From assembly GCA_030435675.1 (NCBI GenBank), contig CM059625.1, positions 17,484,001 through 17,548,000 of the forward strand: a stretch of 64,000 nt of DNA, written 5' to 3'. The notes under the pieces were generated by a model. That model did no database searches. It saw only the letters and a program-made list of their open reading frames with translations, and was not told the origin of the DNA. Source of the DNA: Steinernema hermaphroditum. Lineage: Eukaryota; Nematoda; Chromadorea; Rhabditida; Steinernematidae. Both the position numbers and the translations under genes were made by a program. This document shows, in pieces, positions 27,301 through 37,942 of the stretch; positions within the stretch are counted from its first letter, which is position 1; every line of letters starts with the position of its first letter.

Positions 27301-30300
27301 ACGAGTTCACAGATAGCGCGGAGTCGCTGAGGTCCGGGCTAAGGCCCGACATCGGTGTGTTGAAGTCGATAATTTCCTTCAGCATTTTTTCGCGCATTCC
27401 GCCCATAGGCAGCTTATTCAGTATGAAAAGATGAACATCAGAAATCGTTCGTTTGCGGTGTACGGTGCCCCAGGCGTTCGCATTACCGGTGGACCTCGAC
27501 TTCGGGAGCGAATGAAAGTCTGGCGAGTCGGGAATGTAGTGGTCGTAGCTTTCGGTGCTCGAACGACAGCGTCGCTCTTCCGTAAGCGTATGTGGCATTA
27601 AATAGTTTCGAGCGTACTGTAGCGTGGAGGGTCGTTCCAATGAGGGGCCTTTCATTTGGTCGCAGTTTTTCGCATCTCTCGCCATTTCGCAACATTTTTG
27701 ATAGTAGACCGGTTCGAAGACCAGGCTCGGCACTTCGGTTTCGGTAACTATCGCTGGGACGGAGTCTCGTCGCCGATGGCATTTGCATTTGCATCGTTGC
27801 TTCGGCGGCATCGGCTTCCCAATTGGGTTGCTGTAACTCGCTTATGCTCTACGCGAATAATGACACAAAATCTCAATACACACGCGCGCGCACTCAACTA
27901 CTACGTATCGTTGCTTTACTATTAACTCATAAGAAGCGCTGACTGCCTGAGGCCATCTGGTTCGCATTAGGGAGATGACAAGGCGCAGGCCTCTTGCGAA
28001 CAAGCCAGCAATCGTGCTGTATTGGATCAGACAGTAAAAACTTTGCATTGCTGCGCGAGTTACAATGTGTCGGATGGAGTAGGTAAGGTGTTGTGTCATA
28101 CGATACCCTAAGAGGTGGGAAATAGAAGAGAAGAAAGAGAGTTGGAAGAGTTGGAGAGATCAGAGGGAGTAGCAAGTAAATACATGAGCGCGCAAATAAT
28201 CATTGGGCACATCAAAGTCGACATAAAATGACGCGAAAAATGCTCATGGAAAACATACCTCATCTTGATCAGGGACCGAAGGCGATGGGATGTCGTCTGC
28301 CATCGTAACTCTTTTGGGTGGTTGCTGAAATAAGAGACCGGATCATTTACATTGATTCAGTAACGTCATGAATTTGACGTTTTTATAGCGCACTGCCAAA
28401 TACAGAAGTGATCATAGTGCAGGTATTTTCAGATTAGCGTTAAAAAAAGAAAATCTCGTGGTGTAATTTGATATTAAGCCGCTTCAAAAGTGTCAAACAC
28501 TCGAATAATAATAGAACTCTCGCCTCCCCGTTCAGTCGCATTCCACCTACTTACCGGCGACGGAGCCTTCTGTTTTTCGGGAACAACTTGGTCCTCTTGC
28601 GCGCTTGCCTTGCGCTTCGCAGCCGACGGCTCCAGCGACTTCGACACTTCTTCCTTCTTGCTCAGCTCCGAGATCAGAGAATCGCGTCGCTCACGCCTCA
28701 GCTTCTCAAGCTCATCCTCGTCAACTAAAAGCAGAGTGCATACGGGCGATGTGTTTGCAAGCGGTGCAAGGCACTGCAAGAGCGAGAGGTGTTTAGCCTC
28801 CGGTGGTTATATATCGAAGAACAACAATTGTTCTCTGAGCGGATGCCGGTTGATTTACGGCATTCGAGATCGGAAAATGATCGAGGGGACATGACAAGAA
28901 AACCCAAAAAGGACTTAAAATATGAGGCAGTATTTCACAGGGAACGATTGCTAAGCTTCCTATGGTAGTTTACAGGAACGCCGCTGTACACGGGAAGAAA
29001 ATGAGGAATACGTATGTACAAAACTTTCGTCGATTATATGGATTAACAGTTTAGCAAGGATGGATCAAATACCAGGTTCATTTTCTATCAAATACCAAGT
29101 TCATTTTGTATGTTATTTTAAAAGAAACTGTGAATTTAAGGCCAGAACGTAAACATGAAGCCACAAAACTAACAACTCTAAAATCAATTTAAATACATTT
29201 ATAGATATCAGCGGCAAAAAATATCTTACGTACTCAATAGCAAGTACGATTCAGAGTATTGGCGATATCTGACCGTCTCCTCGAGAGCTTAGCAAAAATG
29301 TCTAGTTTACTCAAACGAGAAGTGTGAACCATTTCTTTTAGTCGCACTGAAGGGTTAATATAATAGTGAAGCCATAGTAAATACAGATTTTTTGTGACAA
29401 TTATCGACTGCAAATGTAGACAGAAAAGCGATATCGTGTATCCTAGACTGTGACATGCCTTCAATATACGTCCTTAGATCTGTGACCACGTGCATTTGTT
29501 ATGTTCATTTTGAACCAAACGTTCGTAACTTTAATGAAAAGTATTTGTATGCGTATATGAATGTCGTACAAGGACCGGTCGAGAATGCGCTACATGTAAG
29601 CGTTACGGTCTGTGAAACCATCATCAATTCATCTAATTCAAATGGATTCATGTAATAAGTGCTCTTTCAATCAATCAGTTGTCTTTTACTCTTTTGTTAT
29701 GTTTTTTTTTTGTTTGAAACCTGATACACTGTTTTCAGCAGGCTACGAGACATTACTTCTCAAATTTTAACATTTCCAGAAAAAAATATCAAATGACTTT
29801 GATGTACTATGATGGCTTATGAATTATCCAACTCAACAAGCAAAAAAATCGAAACGAGTCACTCACCGGTGTGCTCGTACTTGATCATAGCCGAACTTTG
29901 CGCCTCTCCATAATCGCACTTAGCGTAGCATTTCACGAGTCCACTCTTGTCCTCCGTCATTTTACGGATATGAAGCCGAGCGATTTGGCCATCGAAAAAT
30001 GTTGTACACTCTTCGGACGGCTTGATTGGTTTCCCATCCCTATGAACATTTTTATGAGGAGAAACTGTGAATATTGCGCTTACTTGAACCATGTGATTCG
30101 GGTTGAAGTATGACACTGAAACTCTACCTCCAAGGTGACAGATTCGCCGTGATGAGCAACCTATAATTGGATAGTATCTCATAATCCGTCACTAATCGGC
30201 CGGATGTGTTTATCTTTGTTTTTTGCCGCCGTGTATACAGCAAATCAATTTCGCGGCTCTGTGAGTAGCTATCTCACAACTCGACTTGACATCGTCTTGC

Positions 30301-33300
30301 CTATTGTTCTGCAGCGAGAGATCGGCACACCTGCAATCGGTGCGCCATTCGCCACTGTTTGCCGCCGCAGCAGACGCATTTCAAAGCTGTTTATAAAATG
30401 ATGAAACATCGCAGAGTGGAGTGAGAGTGCCGAGGAATGGACAGCGAAAAAAACGGCCATAACAAATTTAGTGTAACAAGCTAGCGCCCACTCAATGGAA
30501 CAGAATTATCGATTGCGAACGGATGCATCGTCGTTTAATGGATCTGCTTTTGATAGGATGCAGCTTGCGGGGGAATGACAGAGGAACGTATAAAAAACTC
30601 ACTTTTGATTTTGCCGGTTCAAGAACCACAGGAGCCCGCTTGTAGCTATCACGTGCTTTTACAGTAGAATACTCTTCGAACACGGTAGGCGTAGGGCTAA
30701 CGGACATTCGGGGTCGAGCAGGAGCTTTGAGCTCTGAACGTGCTGCAGCCGGCGCAGGAGAAGGCGCCTTTTCGGAAATGGAGCCTCGAGGGCTAGCAGA
30801 AGGAGATTCCGAGGGGCCTTCTTTGGAGATCGACAGCCGAGGGCTTGCTGTTTTTGACGAAACTCCTAGCGTCGACTTTTCTGATTTTTCCGATTTTTCC
30901 GTTTCTATCTTCGAAGTGATCTTCTTTTCGGTTTCTCCTAGCAATGTCTTCTCCGTTGTCACCGATGATTTCTTATCAACTTCAGATACTGAAGTTTTCT
31001 CGTCCAGCCGCGAACTTGACGATTTTTGTTCAACCGTTTCGGAAGCCACAGGCCTCGGACTCTTGCTTCGTCGTTCCTTTTCTTTTGGTCTCGGGCTTTC
31101 CGGTCGCGGACTGGGGCTCCTTCGCTCCTTTCGAGGGCTGCCACTTCGCTCCCTCTTCTTCTTCTCCTCGCCAGTTGGTGGTATCGTTGAATCGGCTTTC
31201 CGTTTTGTTGTAGCTAAATTAAATAGTTTAGAAAAGTATAACTGCGGTATATACATACTTTGATCAACTTCCATCTTCTCGGACCGCTCCCGTCTACGCG
31301 CATCTTCAGGTTTAAGAGTGTCAACCTCCTGAGTTGGAGTAGACGTCCGAGACTTCACCGATTTCTTCGGTGTTCCTTCGCGCGACTTCTTTGACCTCGA
31401 CGGCGTGCCTTCGCGCTTCCGGGGACTTCCCGGACGCGACGGAGGCCGCGGTGATTTACGACCCTCACGGTTGACCGACGGCGAACGGCGTCCTTCCTTC
31501 TGGTCTTGGTCCTGCTCAAAATTTAGAGCCAAATTCGCGTTCGTTTCGCCCTGATCGTTCTTGATGGTGCACCTGTACTGACCCGCATCCGACGCAGAAG
31601 GGCCCTGTAAAACCAAAAATGAAGGTATATCAAGGTGTGTGAATGGGTAGGGTGTCCATATAAGAACTACAAGAACTATAGTCAAAAGATGGACATGATG
31701 AATGGACGAGGTGATCAATGATTATAAAAATAGTCTCTACGGACAGCTGACTAGCGCCGACTACTGCGTTGGCACTGTTGCCCTCCGCATGCTTTTCTTT
31801 GGACGCCGCCAACACACAATGACAGTGTTATGCACTTTGATTCTTAGTTTGACCATAAGCGCCCTTCAGCTTCGCTAGGTGTCAGTTCTGTTGTAAATTT
31901 TCGCACCTTTCAATTGTTGCTCGTCAGGGAAGCATTAAGGATAACTACCAGCTGTTGTGTGAAAGCGTGAAAACCACCGACAGGTGGCACACAATTTAGC
32001 TATGTTGAAAAGAAAAGTTTATCCAAACTCATCAATAGTGTTATGATGCTCGGGGATTCCAATGGTTAAACCACATTAATTGTTTTTTGGACTTCACATC
32101 GTTCGTTGGAGGCACAGTTACGATATACGATGCCTTGAAACGCATCATTTGTTAACACATGTGTGCACCGTAGTCAAGTTCAGCCGATATAATTATCCGC
32201 TTTACGTGCGCTAAGTCGTTTTTACACCCGGCGCTGAACAAACAAACAATGTGATTAAGACAGTTGAAGAAGCCGCCTAGGAGCCTACTCATAGCCACCC
32301 TCTGTCGTCATCATCTACGCACAGCTATATTATGTCAGAACCCCCCGCAGTTGTCACGTGCGAATTGAAGAATTTGATGGGAAACCGATCGAGAAATTGC
32401 ATCCACTTCGATCGCTCAATTGATTGCTGCACCGGCGTTGCCGGGTTTGCAGCATGCGTAATGATAGGGCGTCCACTAGACTCTCACTGGTAGCAGCTAG
32501 GCGAACAAGCGCGGCCAGCTTGCAGTTGTTCCAGGATATAGCGCTCTCGCGTAATCCCCCGCACTCTAGTGATTACACCGTTCGAACATCGTCGTCAACG
32601 ACGCAGCAGACCGGATTTCACTCAAAAACAAACACACACAATATCCCCAAGCTGCTGAGCTCTAGCGGCAACGGCCATGGGGAGAGGAAATCGCTGCCCG
32701 ACGGGGCGATCCGGGGAGAGGTGAACAATGCGTGGAACGGTCACTTACGCGAATTTCCAGCTGGCAGAGGAATGTGCCATCACCCAGATCAGCGAACACC
32801 TCGTGGAAAACTGCTCCCATACTGATCGGAACACCGTCCTTCATCCAGCGTGCCGTAGGGCGACTTGCACTCTTCACACGGCATTCCATGACGATGAGAG
32901 CCCCACCATCACGAGGTATGATTCTCGGCTTCCCAACGAACGTCGGTCCTTTCGATGCTTTTGCATCATCACCACCACCTACAAGAAGGCAGGAAATAAT
33001 TAATGAAGTGCTGTGAATAGTTAAGATGTACCAGCAAAATTGAGGTTGATATTGGCGTTCGATTCTCCAAGCTGATTGCTCGCCGTGCATTTATATGCTC
33101 CACCATCATTAGCGTTTGGTTCCTATAGCAATGATTTGGTGAAATTCGCTTTTCAGAATGGAAATGAGCTCCTTACTTTAATGACTAACGACGCTTTGTA
33201 GAGGATGTTCTGGAGCTGCACGAGCGAAAGTGTTACGCGTGAACTCTCGCTGATCGGTGTTCCAGCATGGTGCCAGACGATCGTTGGCGGAGGGTCAGCC

Positions 33301-33383
33301 TCGAGGTGGCACTCCATCAGCAGATCGCCTGAGGCGGTCTGCTGGATGGAGGGCTTCTGCGTGAACCTCGGCGCCCCGGGCAT
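4889..33383 (-). CDS. unc-22: Twitchin, giant Ig/Fn3 sarcomeric protein kinase
   Basis: Twitchin lies in the muscle A-band and tunes contraction. Forty exons join in phase to about 6,986 residues: 33177-33383, 33032-33122, 32749-32978, 31259-31604, 30603-31213, 30084-30160, 29867-30039, 28555-28724, 28259-28324, 26397-26573, 26153-26266, 25792-25974, 25646-25705, 25261-25524, 24982-25120, 24570-24937, 24151-24424, 23817-24101, 23020-23735, 22663-22977, 22057-22168, 21563-21874, 21141-21451, 20893-21092, 19586-20847, 19392-19540, 18621-19347, 18312-18577, 17650-18262, 16713-17606, 15883-16547, 15619-15835, 15138-15574, 14059-15085, 8913-14014, 6083-8867, 5420-6036, 5174-5376, 5040-5127, 4889-4996. 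The start MPGAPRFTQKPS matches Caenorhabditis twitchin, and CTTCAG lies one base before the ATG. I count 28 Ig and 31 Fn3 domains plus one kinase. The tail ends KKPLKKKKARVV. Confidence 0.95.
6558..7335 (-). other. unc-22: Twitchin protein kinase domain
   Basis: This is a Ser/Thr kinase of the MLCK/titin family at about residues 6231-6490. Visible motifs are the glycine loop GSGAFGVVH, the ATP lysine in FAAKFV, the catalytic loop HLDLKPEN, the magnesium motif DFGLT, the activation-segment end FAAPE, and a closing HPWL. All key residues are present, so the kinase should be active. HLD in place of HRD is normal for this family. The downstream stretch (about 6370-6557, with SSRYTNVRDRVRN and SSLRKHRP) corresponds to the autoinhibitory tail that blocks the active site in nematode twitchin. 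Confidence 0.95.
7600..24937 (-). repeat. unc-22: Twitchin Ig4-Ig25 and fibronectin III array (Fn1-Fn31)
   Basis: Ig4-Ig9 lie in exons 16-20. Fn3 modules follow, recognisable by a W-x-P/A-P...DGGxPI signature in the first half and YxFRVxAxNxxG near the end. They run mainly as Fn3-Fn3-Ig, repeated from about 22,900 to 12,900. The register then changes: one triple Fn3 group (Fn21-23), a double, a second triple (Fn26-28), two adjacent Ig domains, a double, two more Ig domains, and Fn31 just before the kinase. The 31 Fn3 total equals that reported for C. elegans twitchin. Exon 35 (8913-14014) carries 5.1 kb of the array without an intron. Confidence 0.88.
24982..28324 (-). other. unc-22: Twitchin linker exons 9-15, mostly phase-0 symmetric
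   Basis: These exons carry a low-complexity linker between Ig3 and Ig4, rich in Lys, Ser, Thr and Glu, with Lys-Lys-rich tracts like those of other nematode twitchins. Exons 9 to 14 measure 66, 177, 114, 183, 60 and 264 bases. Each is a multiple of three, and the whole run is bordered by phase-0 junctions. Exon 14 ends at a doubled donor, GTAAGC twice in a row (25249-25260), so two in-frame ends six bases apart are possible. Confidence 0.8.
27200..27811 (-). CDS. Uncharacterised 203-residue ORF inside twitchin intron 9
   Basis: I do not recognise this protein. It is one open frame from ATG 27811 to TGA 27200 on the same strand as twitchin, inside the 1.7-kb intron between exons 9 and 10. It begins with a Cys/Lys/Arg cluster (MPPKQRCKCKCHRRRDS), has a Tyr/Ser-rich middle (ESYDHYIPDSPDF), and later reads TISDVHLFILNKLPMGG. 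There is no signal peptide or membrane segment. It could be a nested single-exon gene or an alternative first exon. A possible donor GTAAAA at 27251-27256 would end the coding part at 27257 in phase 0, matching exon 10. The length makes a chance ORF less likely but not excluded. Confidence 0.5.
   Translation of the reverse strand: MPPKQRCKCKCHRRRDSVPAIVTETEVPSLVFEPVYYQKCCEMARDAKNCDQMKGPSLERPSTLQYARNYLMPHTLTEERRCRSSTESYDHYIPDSPDFHSLPKSRSTGNANAWGTVHRKRTISDVHLFILNKLPMGGMREKMLKEIIDFNTPMSGLSPDLSDSALSVNSFTTPEHEFEGFPFRPVKTVFGSKHYTTTHWLST
28555..33383 (-). other. unc-22: Twitchin N-terminal part: Ig1-Ig3 and Ser/Pro/Lys-rich linker
   Basis: Exons 1-8 encode two Ig domains (exons 1-2, and exon 3 into exon 4), then a long disordered segment across exons 4-5. 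That segment is rich in SPRP, SREGTP and SKSP motifs, as in the equivalent nematode region. A third Ig follows in exons 6-7 (motif YAKCDYGEAQSS), then a charged linker in exon 8. Intron 3 (31605-32748) and intron 7 (28725-29866) each exceed 1.1 kb, far longer than most introns of the gene, and could hold regulatory elements. Confidence 0.85.
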
Positions 33384-36159
33384 TCTGAAGGATGCCGGAT
33401 CCTACTGCACTACCACCAAAACACTCCACTTATCGTCGTTACGCTGTGCGGTTTGCGCACAATTTCTTTGAATTCGTCTTCTATTCTCTTCACGCTCGTC
33501 GGGATACCCTACAGTACTGTCGCGCGATTACGTAATCATTGTCAACATTGGCATCTTCAAAACTCTTCACGCGGCGAACATGCCCGTCCGAAATCCGCGG
33601 CCAACAAATACAACTGCAAATACTAATCACGAACGGATGATCTCAGTAGTATTCAGAATGGAAAGCCCGTAGAGGGCGGCGATTTTGAACGATTTGAGGC
33701 TTTGTGTATCTGTGACTGCTGGCCCCGAACCACGAGAGTGAGATATAGGGGAGAGATGCGGGCTTGCTGCTGCTGAGGGCCCGGCGAGGGAGCAAAGGCC
33801 GGTCCGCCCTGTTACACTCTAAAAATAAGATCGCAGTCTCTCGTACATCATATATGCTGGGCGGTGTGGAGATCAAGCACAGTGGCACCTCATTGCCTCA
33901 GGCACTTTATCATGAATTTGCAGAACAATAAATACATAAACCTTAAAAAGGGCTTAACAAAAATTACTGTTGTGGTGATAGTTACAAGCCGTGAATAAAA
34001 TGTCACTGTTGCATGAAGAATTTAATGCTGTGTCCCTGCGTTCTTGGTTTCCCAATGTCGTATTTATTCCCTGAAGCGCTCGAACATATTTCACTACCCA
34101 TCGCACCTGAGCCGTCCCCACTGAAATGTCAAGATTGTTACAAATAAAAGTGCTTAACACTCGACTCACCCACAGCATACTAGTCTATACTTCGGCAGTA
34201 AATGCATTTTCCAGCTGCCGTATCTTTCTGGATTTTTGATGTGGAAGTAAGCGCTGCTGCAATCAAAAATGTTGAAAAAGACGTTCGCATTAAGATCAAT
34301 GCCAATATGCGAACTTCCGGTGGTTACGGTAGTGCGGAATCAAAAGAACGAAATGTCCCATCAACATTAAGCTGTTCGTAAAAACGCAAAAACAAGCAAC
34401 GTTCGTGGGCGATTCAAAACGAAAGACGCAGTCTGCTTGCACTTTTCCTCTGCCTACCTACAACATAAATCAGCTGGCAATAACAGCATGCCGAAACGCC
34501 GCTATGCGGCAGCGATTGCACACCCTCGCACCACTCAGCAGTATGTGGAATGCAGACCACACACACAAAAAACGATCACACATAATGTGAATGAAATATC
34601 CGCACTCCTTTAGTATTTTGTACACATTGTCAAAAAATTAAGGTAATTAAGTACACTCCAGAGGATGTATATACTCTTTACAGGCCAAGGGACATCATTG
34701 TTTCACGATATATACGTGCTCAAAAACACAGGTTTCCAGCACGTGCATCCACTAAGATGCACTTCTGTTGTTTCTCTTTCTTGTTTCGAGAAACTTTATT
34801 AATCACATGGCGGTTAACACACTGTACTTAGAACATTTGTTTGTGCAACCCTAAGAATTTGGCTGTTTGGAACTGTTGAAAATTTGAGCAGATTTGATAT
34901 CAGTTCTTAACTGAATTTCCTTGTCGCTACCGACAGTATAAAACATTAGCTAGCCCAGCAGAACACGGGCGCCGTGAAAAACGTGCCCAATCCTCTCTAC
35001 ACTTTCCTATTAACATATAGTTCTAGACTGTCGCCCTTCAGTTATCAACGGCCTTTTTTTGAATGTGCAATCGCAAAAGTGAATATTGTAGCGAATTCAA
35101 GCTAAAGGCATCTTTCAAAGAGCAACAAATTAGGTTTTGCTGTTTCTGCTGAATATTACACCATAAAGTAGAACGGTGTACTGATTTCAAAACCTTATGA
35201 TAGTTCTGCGCACAATCTATCGTTTGCAAAGTTTCTAGGCAAGCGCACATCCCACTTTCACACCTTACAATGAAGAACCTAGGAATAAGACGTGAACGCT
35301 AAGTTCATAGTACCAATTTAATCTGTTTCAACAAGGCCGCTTAAAATTCTTGATTTATTCGTTATGACACTATTGACAATTGTTTTGCAAAACTCAGCCT
35401 AACTGGATGAGAGAGAATCAACACGGATGAACATAACCGTATCCTGAAATTAGTAGAAAGCGAGTAGTTATATATACAAACGGATGCGAATCAACGGAAA
35501 ATGCACCAAGGGAAGAGAGCGTATCGCTTCTGAAAGGTCAAAACGACAAGCGTAATAAGAGGAAAAGTGAAGAACATTCATCTGTACAAGAACCAGTAAG
35601 CCCAATATCACAGCTAAGTGAACGGAAGCCCTAATACATGTAGATGTTGGAATAGAGATAAAGGTTAGCGGCGGCACGGACAAATAATCATTCAAGATCG
35701 AGAGGAAGGAACACTTTTCGACACGCACGAGAAAGATGCTTGGGCGGGTAATCTTCAACTGGCAGGAGAGGGGTGATGCGAGGTGGAAGTCGTTCGAACT
35801 CCTGTTGATAGCGGTGATCAAGTTGGTCTCGATCCACAATGTTACCGAAGCGCGAGAGCGCAACGAACTGGATATCTCTGAAATCGGTCAGTTTTTGTTT
35901 ATATACCTTAACGTCTTTTCAAACCTGAAGATACTAAAGTGTCTCCGGAGATGGATCACATTTTGCTGCGCTTCACGGTGTTCGTTGATTAGACACTGCA
36001 TTGGCCGGAAGAGATTGTTTTGCTGTATAGCATCGACGATATGTTTGTAGAGGACGTTCGCACGATCGCGTTCTCCACCGTTACTCGCATCCGAATTTGT
36101 GTCCTAAATACGAGCAATTACCTCAATACAGTACCATAATGTACCGCTTGCAAAAGTAA
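33384..36159. other. 5' flank of twitchin; no gene seen
   Basis: This 2.8-kb AT-rich stretch separates the twitchin start from the IFT54 stop. Open frames are short and resemble nothing known. It should hold the twitchin promoter and the IFT54 3' UTR. The minus strand reads CATCCTTCAG then A then the twitchin ATG, so a splice acceptor (from a 5' UTR intron or by spliced-leader addition) sits at 33385-33386. Confidence 0.5.
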
Positions 36160-37710
36160 TTAAATGTTGTTCATGTGCGCTGCAATTTTTGCTTCATTTT
36201 CGAGCACAGCCGCTTTAACGCGTGCGATGTTCGCGCGGATATCCTTAATATCTTGATCCAGCTGCTTAAGCTGCATGGCGCGAGCATACTGCTGTTCATG
36301 CGCATAGCCGCTTTGTTCACGTAGAAGACTGATATTCTTCTTGCCTTCTTTTTTCCACTCCTCCACTTCCTTCAGCATGCCTTCGAAGTCTTCTTGGACA
36401 AAGTCGAACAATCGAGACAGAGGGTGAGCGGTTTGGGTTATATGCTGAATTTCGGACTGCAGGTTGTTAATTTCTCGGCGGATCTTCTGCTTATTGCTCT
36501 CGTCGTAAACTTGTGGACGCGTTGCGTCGACAGCTTCAATTTCCATTTTTGATTCCAGCATCTTCTTCACTAAGTTTCCGTGATCTTCGCCTTCGAGGTC
36601 GGTGGCTGACACCTGAGCAACTACGACTTCTGGTTCTGAAACAACAATGAACTCCTCTTCAGGCTCTTCCAACCGCTCATCTATAATAAGTTCCGCTGGT
36701 TCGGTGGCTACAATTTCTTGAGGACGTTCGACAACAGCGATTTGCTTTTTATGAAGTTTCGGTGGAGCGGGGCGAGCTATGGATGTTCCAGGGCGTCCCA
36801 TGGATGTCTGTGGTCTGCCGGAAGAAGTTACTGGTCTGGCAAAAGATGGTGCAGGAGGAACGGGTTCTTCAGTTTCTTGGGAAATAGCGGCTTCTCCCGA
36901 CTGAGCAACAAAGTCGACAAGTATGACTCCATTTTGTTCGTGTTGGATGCTATTGCCTTCAAACGGTTCTTCCTCCTTAGGCGGTGTGAGCGGTGACTTC
37001 TCAATTTCGGGCTTCAGTTTGGACTTGGACTTACTCCTTACCTTCTTATCTCCAGACTCTGAAGCTACCGAAGTTCTTCGACTACTGCTGCTGCGACTCC
37101 TCGATTTTGATGAAGTCGAGGCGTGCCCGTTTTCTTTTTCCTTTTCCTTTTCCTTGCCGGTTTTCTTCTTGGACGAGCTGATAACCACCTTTTCGTTCTC
37201 TTTTTCTTTTTCCTTTTTCTTTGTTCTTGACTTAGAATCGCTCGATTTCGCTTTCGTTTTTGACGACGATGGCGGTTTGCTCGAGTTGCCGTTATTCTGA
37301 TGCGAAGAGGACGACTGTTTGACGGAAGCATCTCTGTTGGAACTTGACGACTTTGCTTCAACGTGTCGCAAAGCCTCGGAAGCAAGCTTCTGTAGCATCA
37401 GGTTTGTCAGTTCGGGTTCTTTTCCTGCTACGATTTTAGACGGTTTTACCTCGTCGAGGGAGCCGTCGTCGTTCAGTACATCAATCAGACTTTGGAGAAA
37501 ATTCATCTTCGCGGTTTTGTCCGTGATTTTCGAGGTGTCCAACTGATCGCTTCCATAGAGATCACGTAGATATTCGGTATTCTGCACCGTTGCACTGACA
37601 ACATCAGCAATGAATTTGAACGGAGGTCTTTGTAGCAGCTGATCAGTCAGCGGGGGTTTTGTTATTAACGGGGCAAATAGCTCACGCGTGCGCTCGGTGA
37701 AAGTACCCAT
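36160..37710 (-). CDS. dyf-11: IFT54 / TRAF3-interacting protein 1 (MIP-T3, DYF-11)
   Basis: This is an IFT-B subunit that carries cargo along ciliary microtubules and binds tubulin; in C. elegans it is needed to build sensory cilia. The 516-residue protein starts MGTFTERTRELFAPLITKPP. Its N-terminal calponin-homology-like region (about 1-130) has the family pattern PPFKFIADVV and TAKMNFLQSLIDVL. A long Lys/Glu/Ser-rich central stretch (about 130-250) follows, then a Pro/Arg-rich part with repeats such as GRPQTS and GRPGTS, then a coiled-coil C-terminus (about 390-516). The length fits the family. Unlike its neighbours it is a single exon of 1,551 bases with no intron. The gene starts 232 bp after the DENND4 stop on the same strand. 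Confidence 0.9.
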   Translation of the reverse strand: MGTFTERTRELFAPLITKPPLTDQLLQRPPFKFIADVVSATVQNTEYLRDLYGSDQLDTSKITDKTAKMNFLQSLIDVLNDDGSLDEVKPSKIVAGKEPELTNLMLQKLASEALRHVEAKSSSSNRDASVKQSSSSHQNNGNSSKPPSSSKTKAKSSDSKSRTKKKEKEKENEKVVISSSKKKTGKEKEKEKENGHASTSSKSRSRSSSSRRTSVASESGDKKVRSKSKSKLKPEIEKSPLTPPKEEEPFEGNSIQHEQNGVILVDFVAQSGEAAISQETEEPVPPAPSFARPVTSSGRPQTSMGRPGTSIARPAPPKLHKKQIAVVERPQEIVATEPAELIIDERLEEPEEEFIVVSEPEVVVAQVSATDLEGEDHGNLVKKMLESKMEIEAVDATRPQVYDESNKQKIRREINNLQSEIQHITQTAHPLSRLFDFVQEDFEGMLKEVEEWKKEGKKNISLLREQSGYAHEQQYARAMQLKQLDQDIKDIRANIARVKAAVLENEAKIAAHMNNI

Positions 37711-37942
37711 AGACGGCGAAATTGGGTAAGACGCAAACAGGAAAACAGAAATGCCAAGCGGACGCTTAAGCGGACACTAGGCAGGTGATGTGACGCGTCG
37801 CGCGCCTGGCGCAAAGGTATCCCATGGCAACGCCACGACCCAAATGCTCAATTTGCAGTAGATCAATACATTACTTTGGGATTTCACCACAATGGCAAGG
37901 CGTGTATGCAACGCTCTCTCAACTTTGTACTATACATCAATG

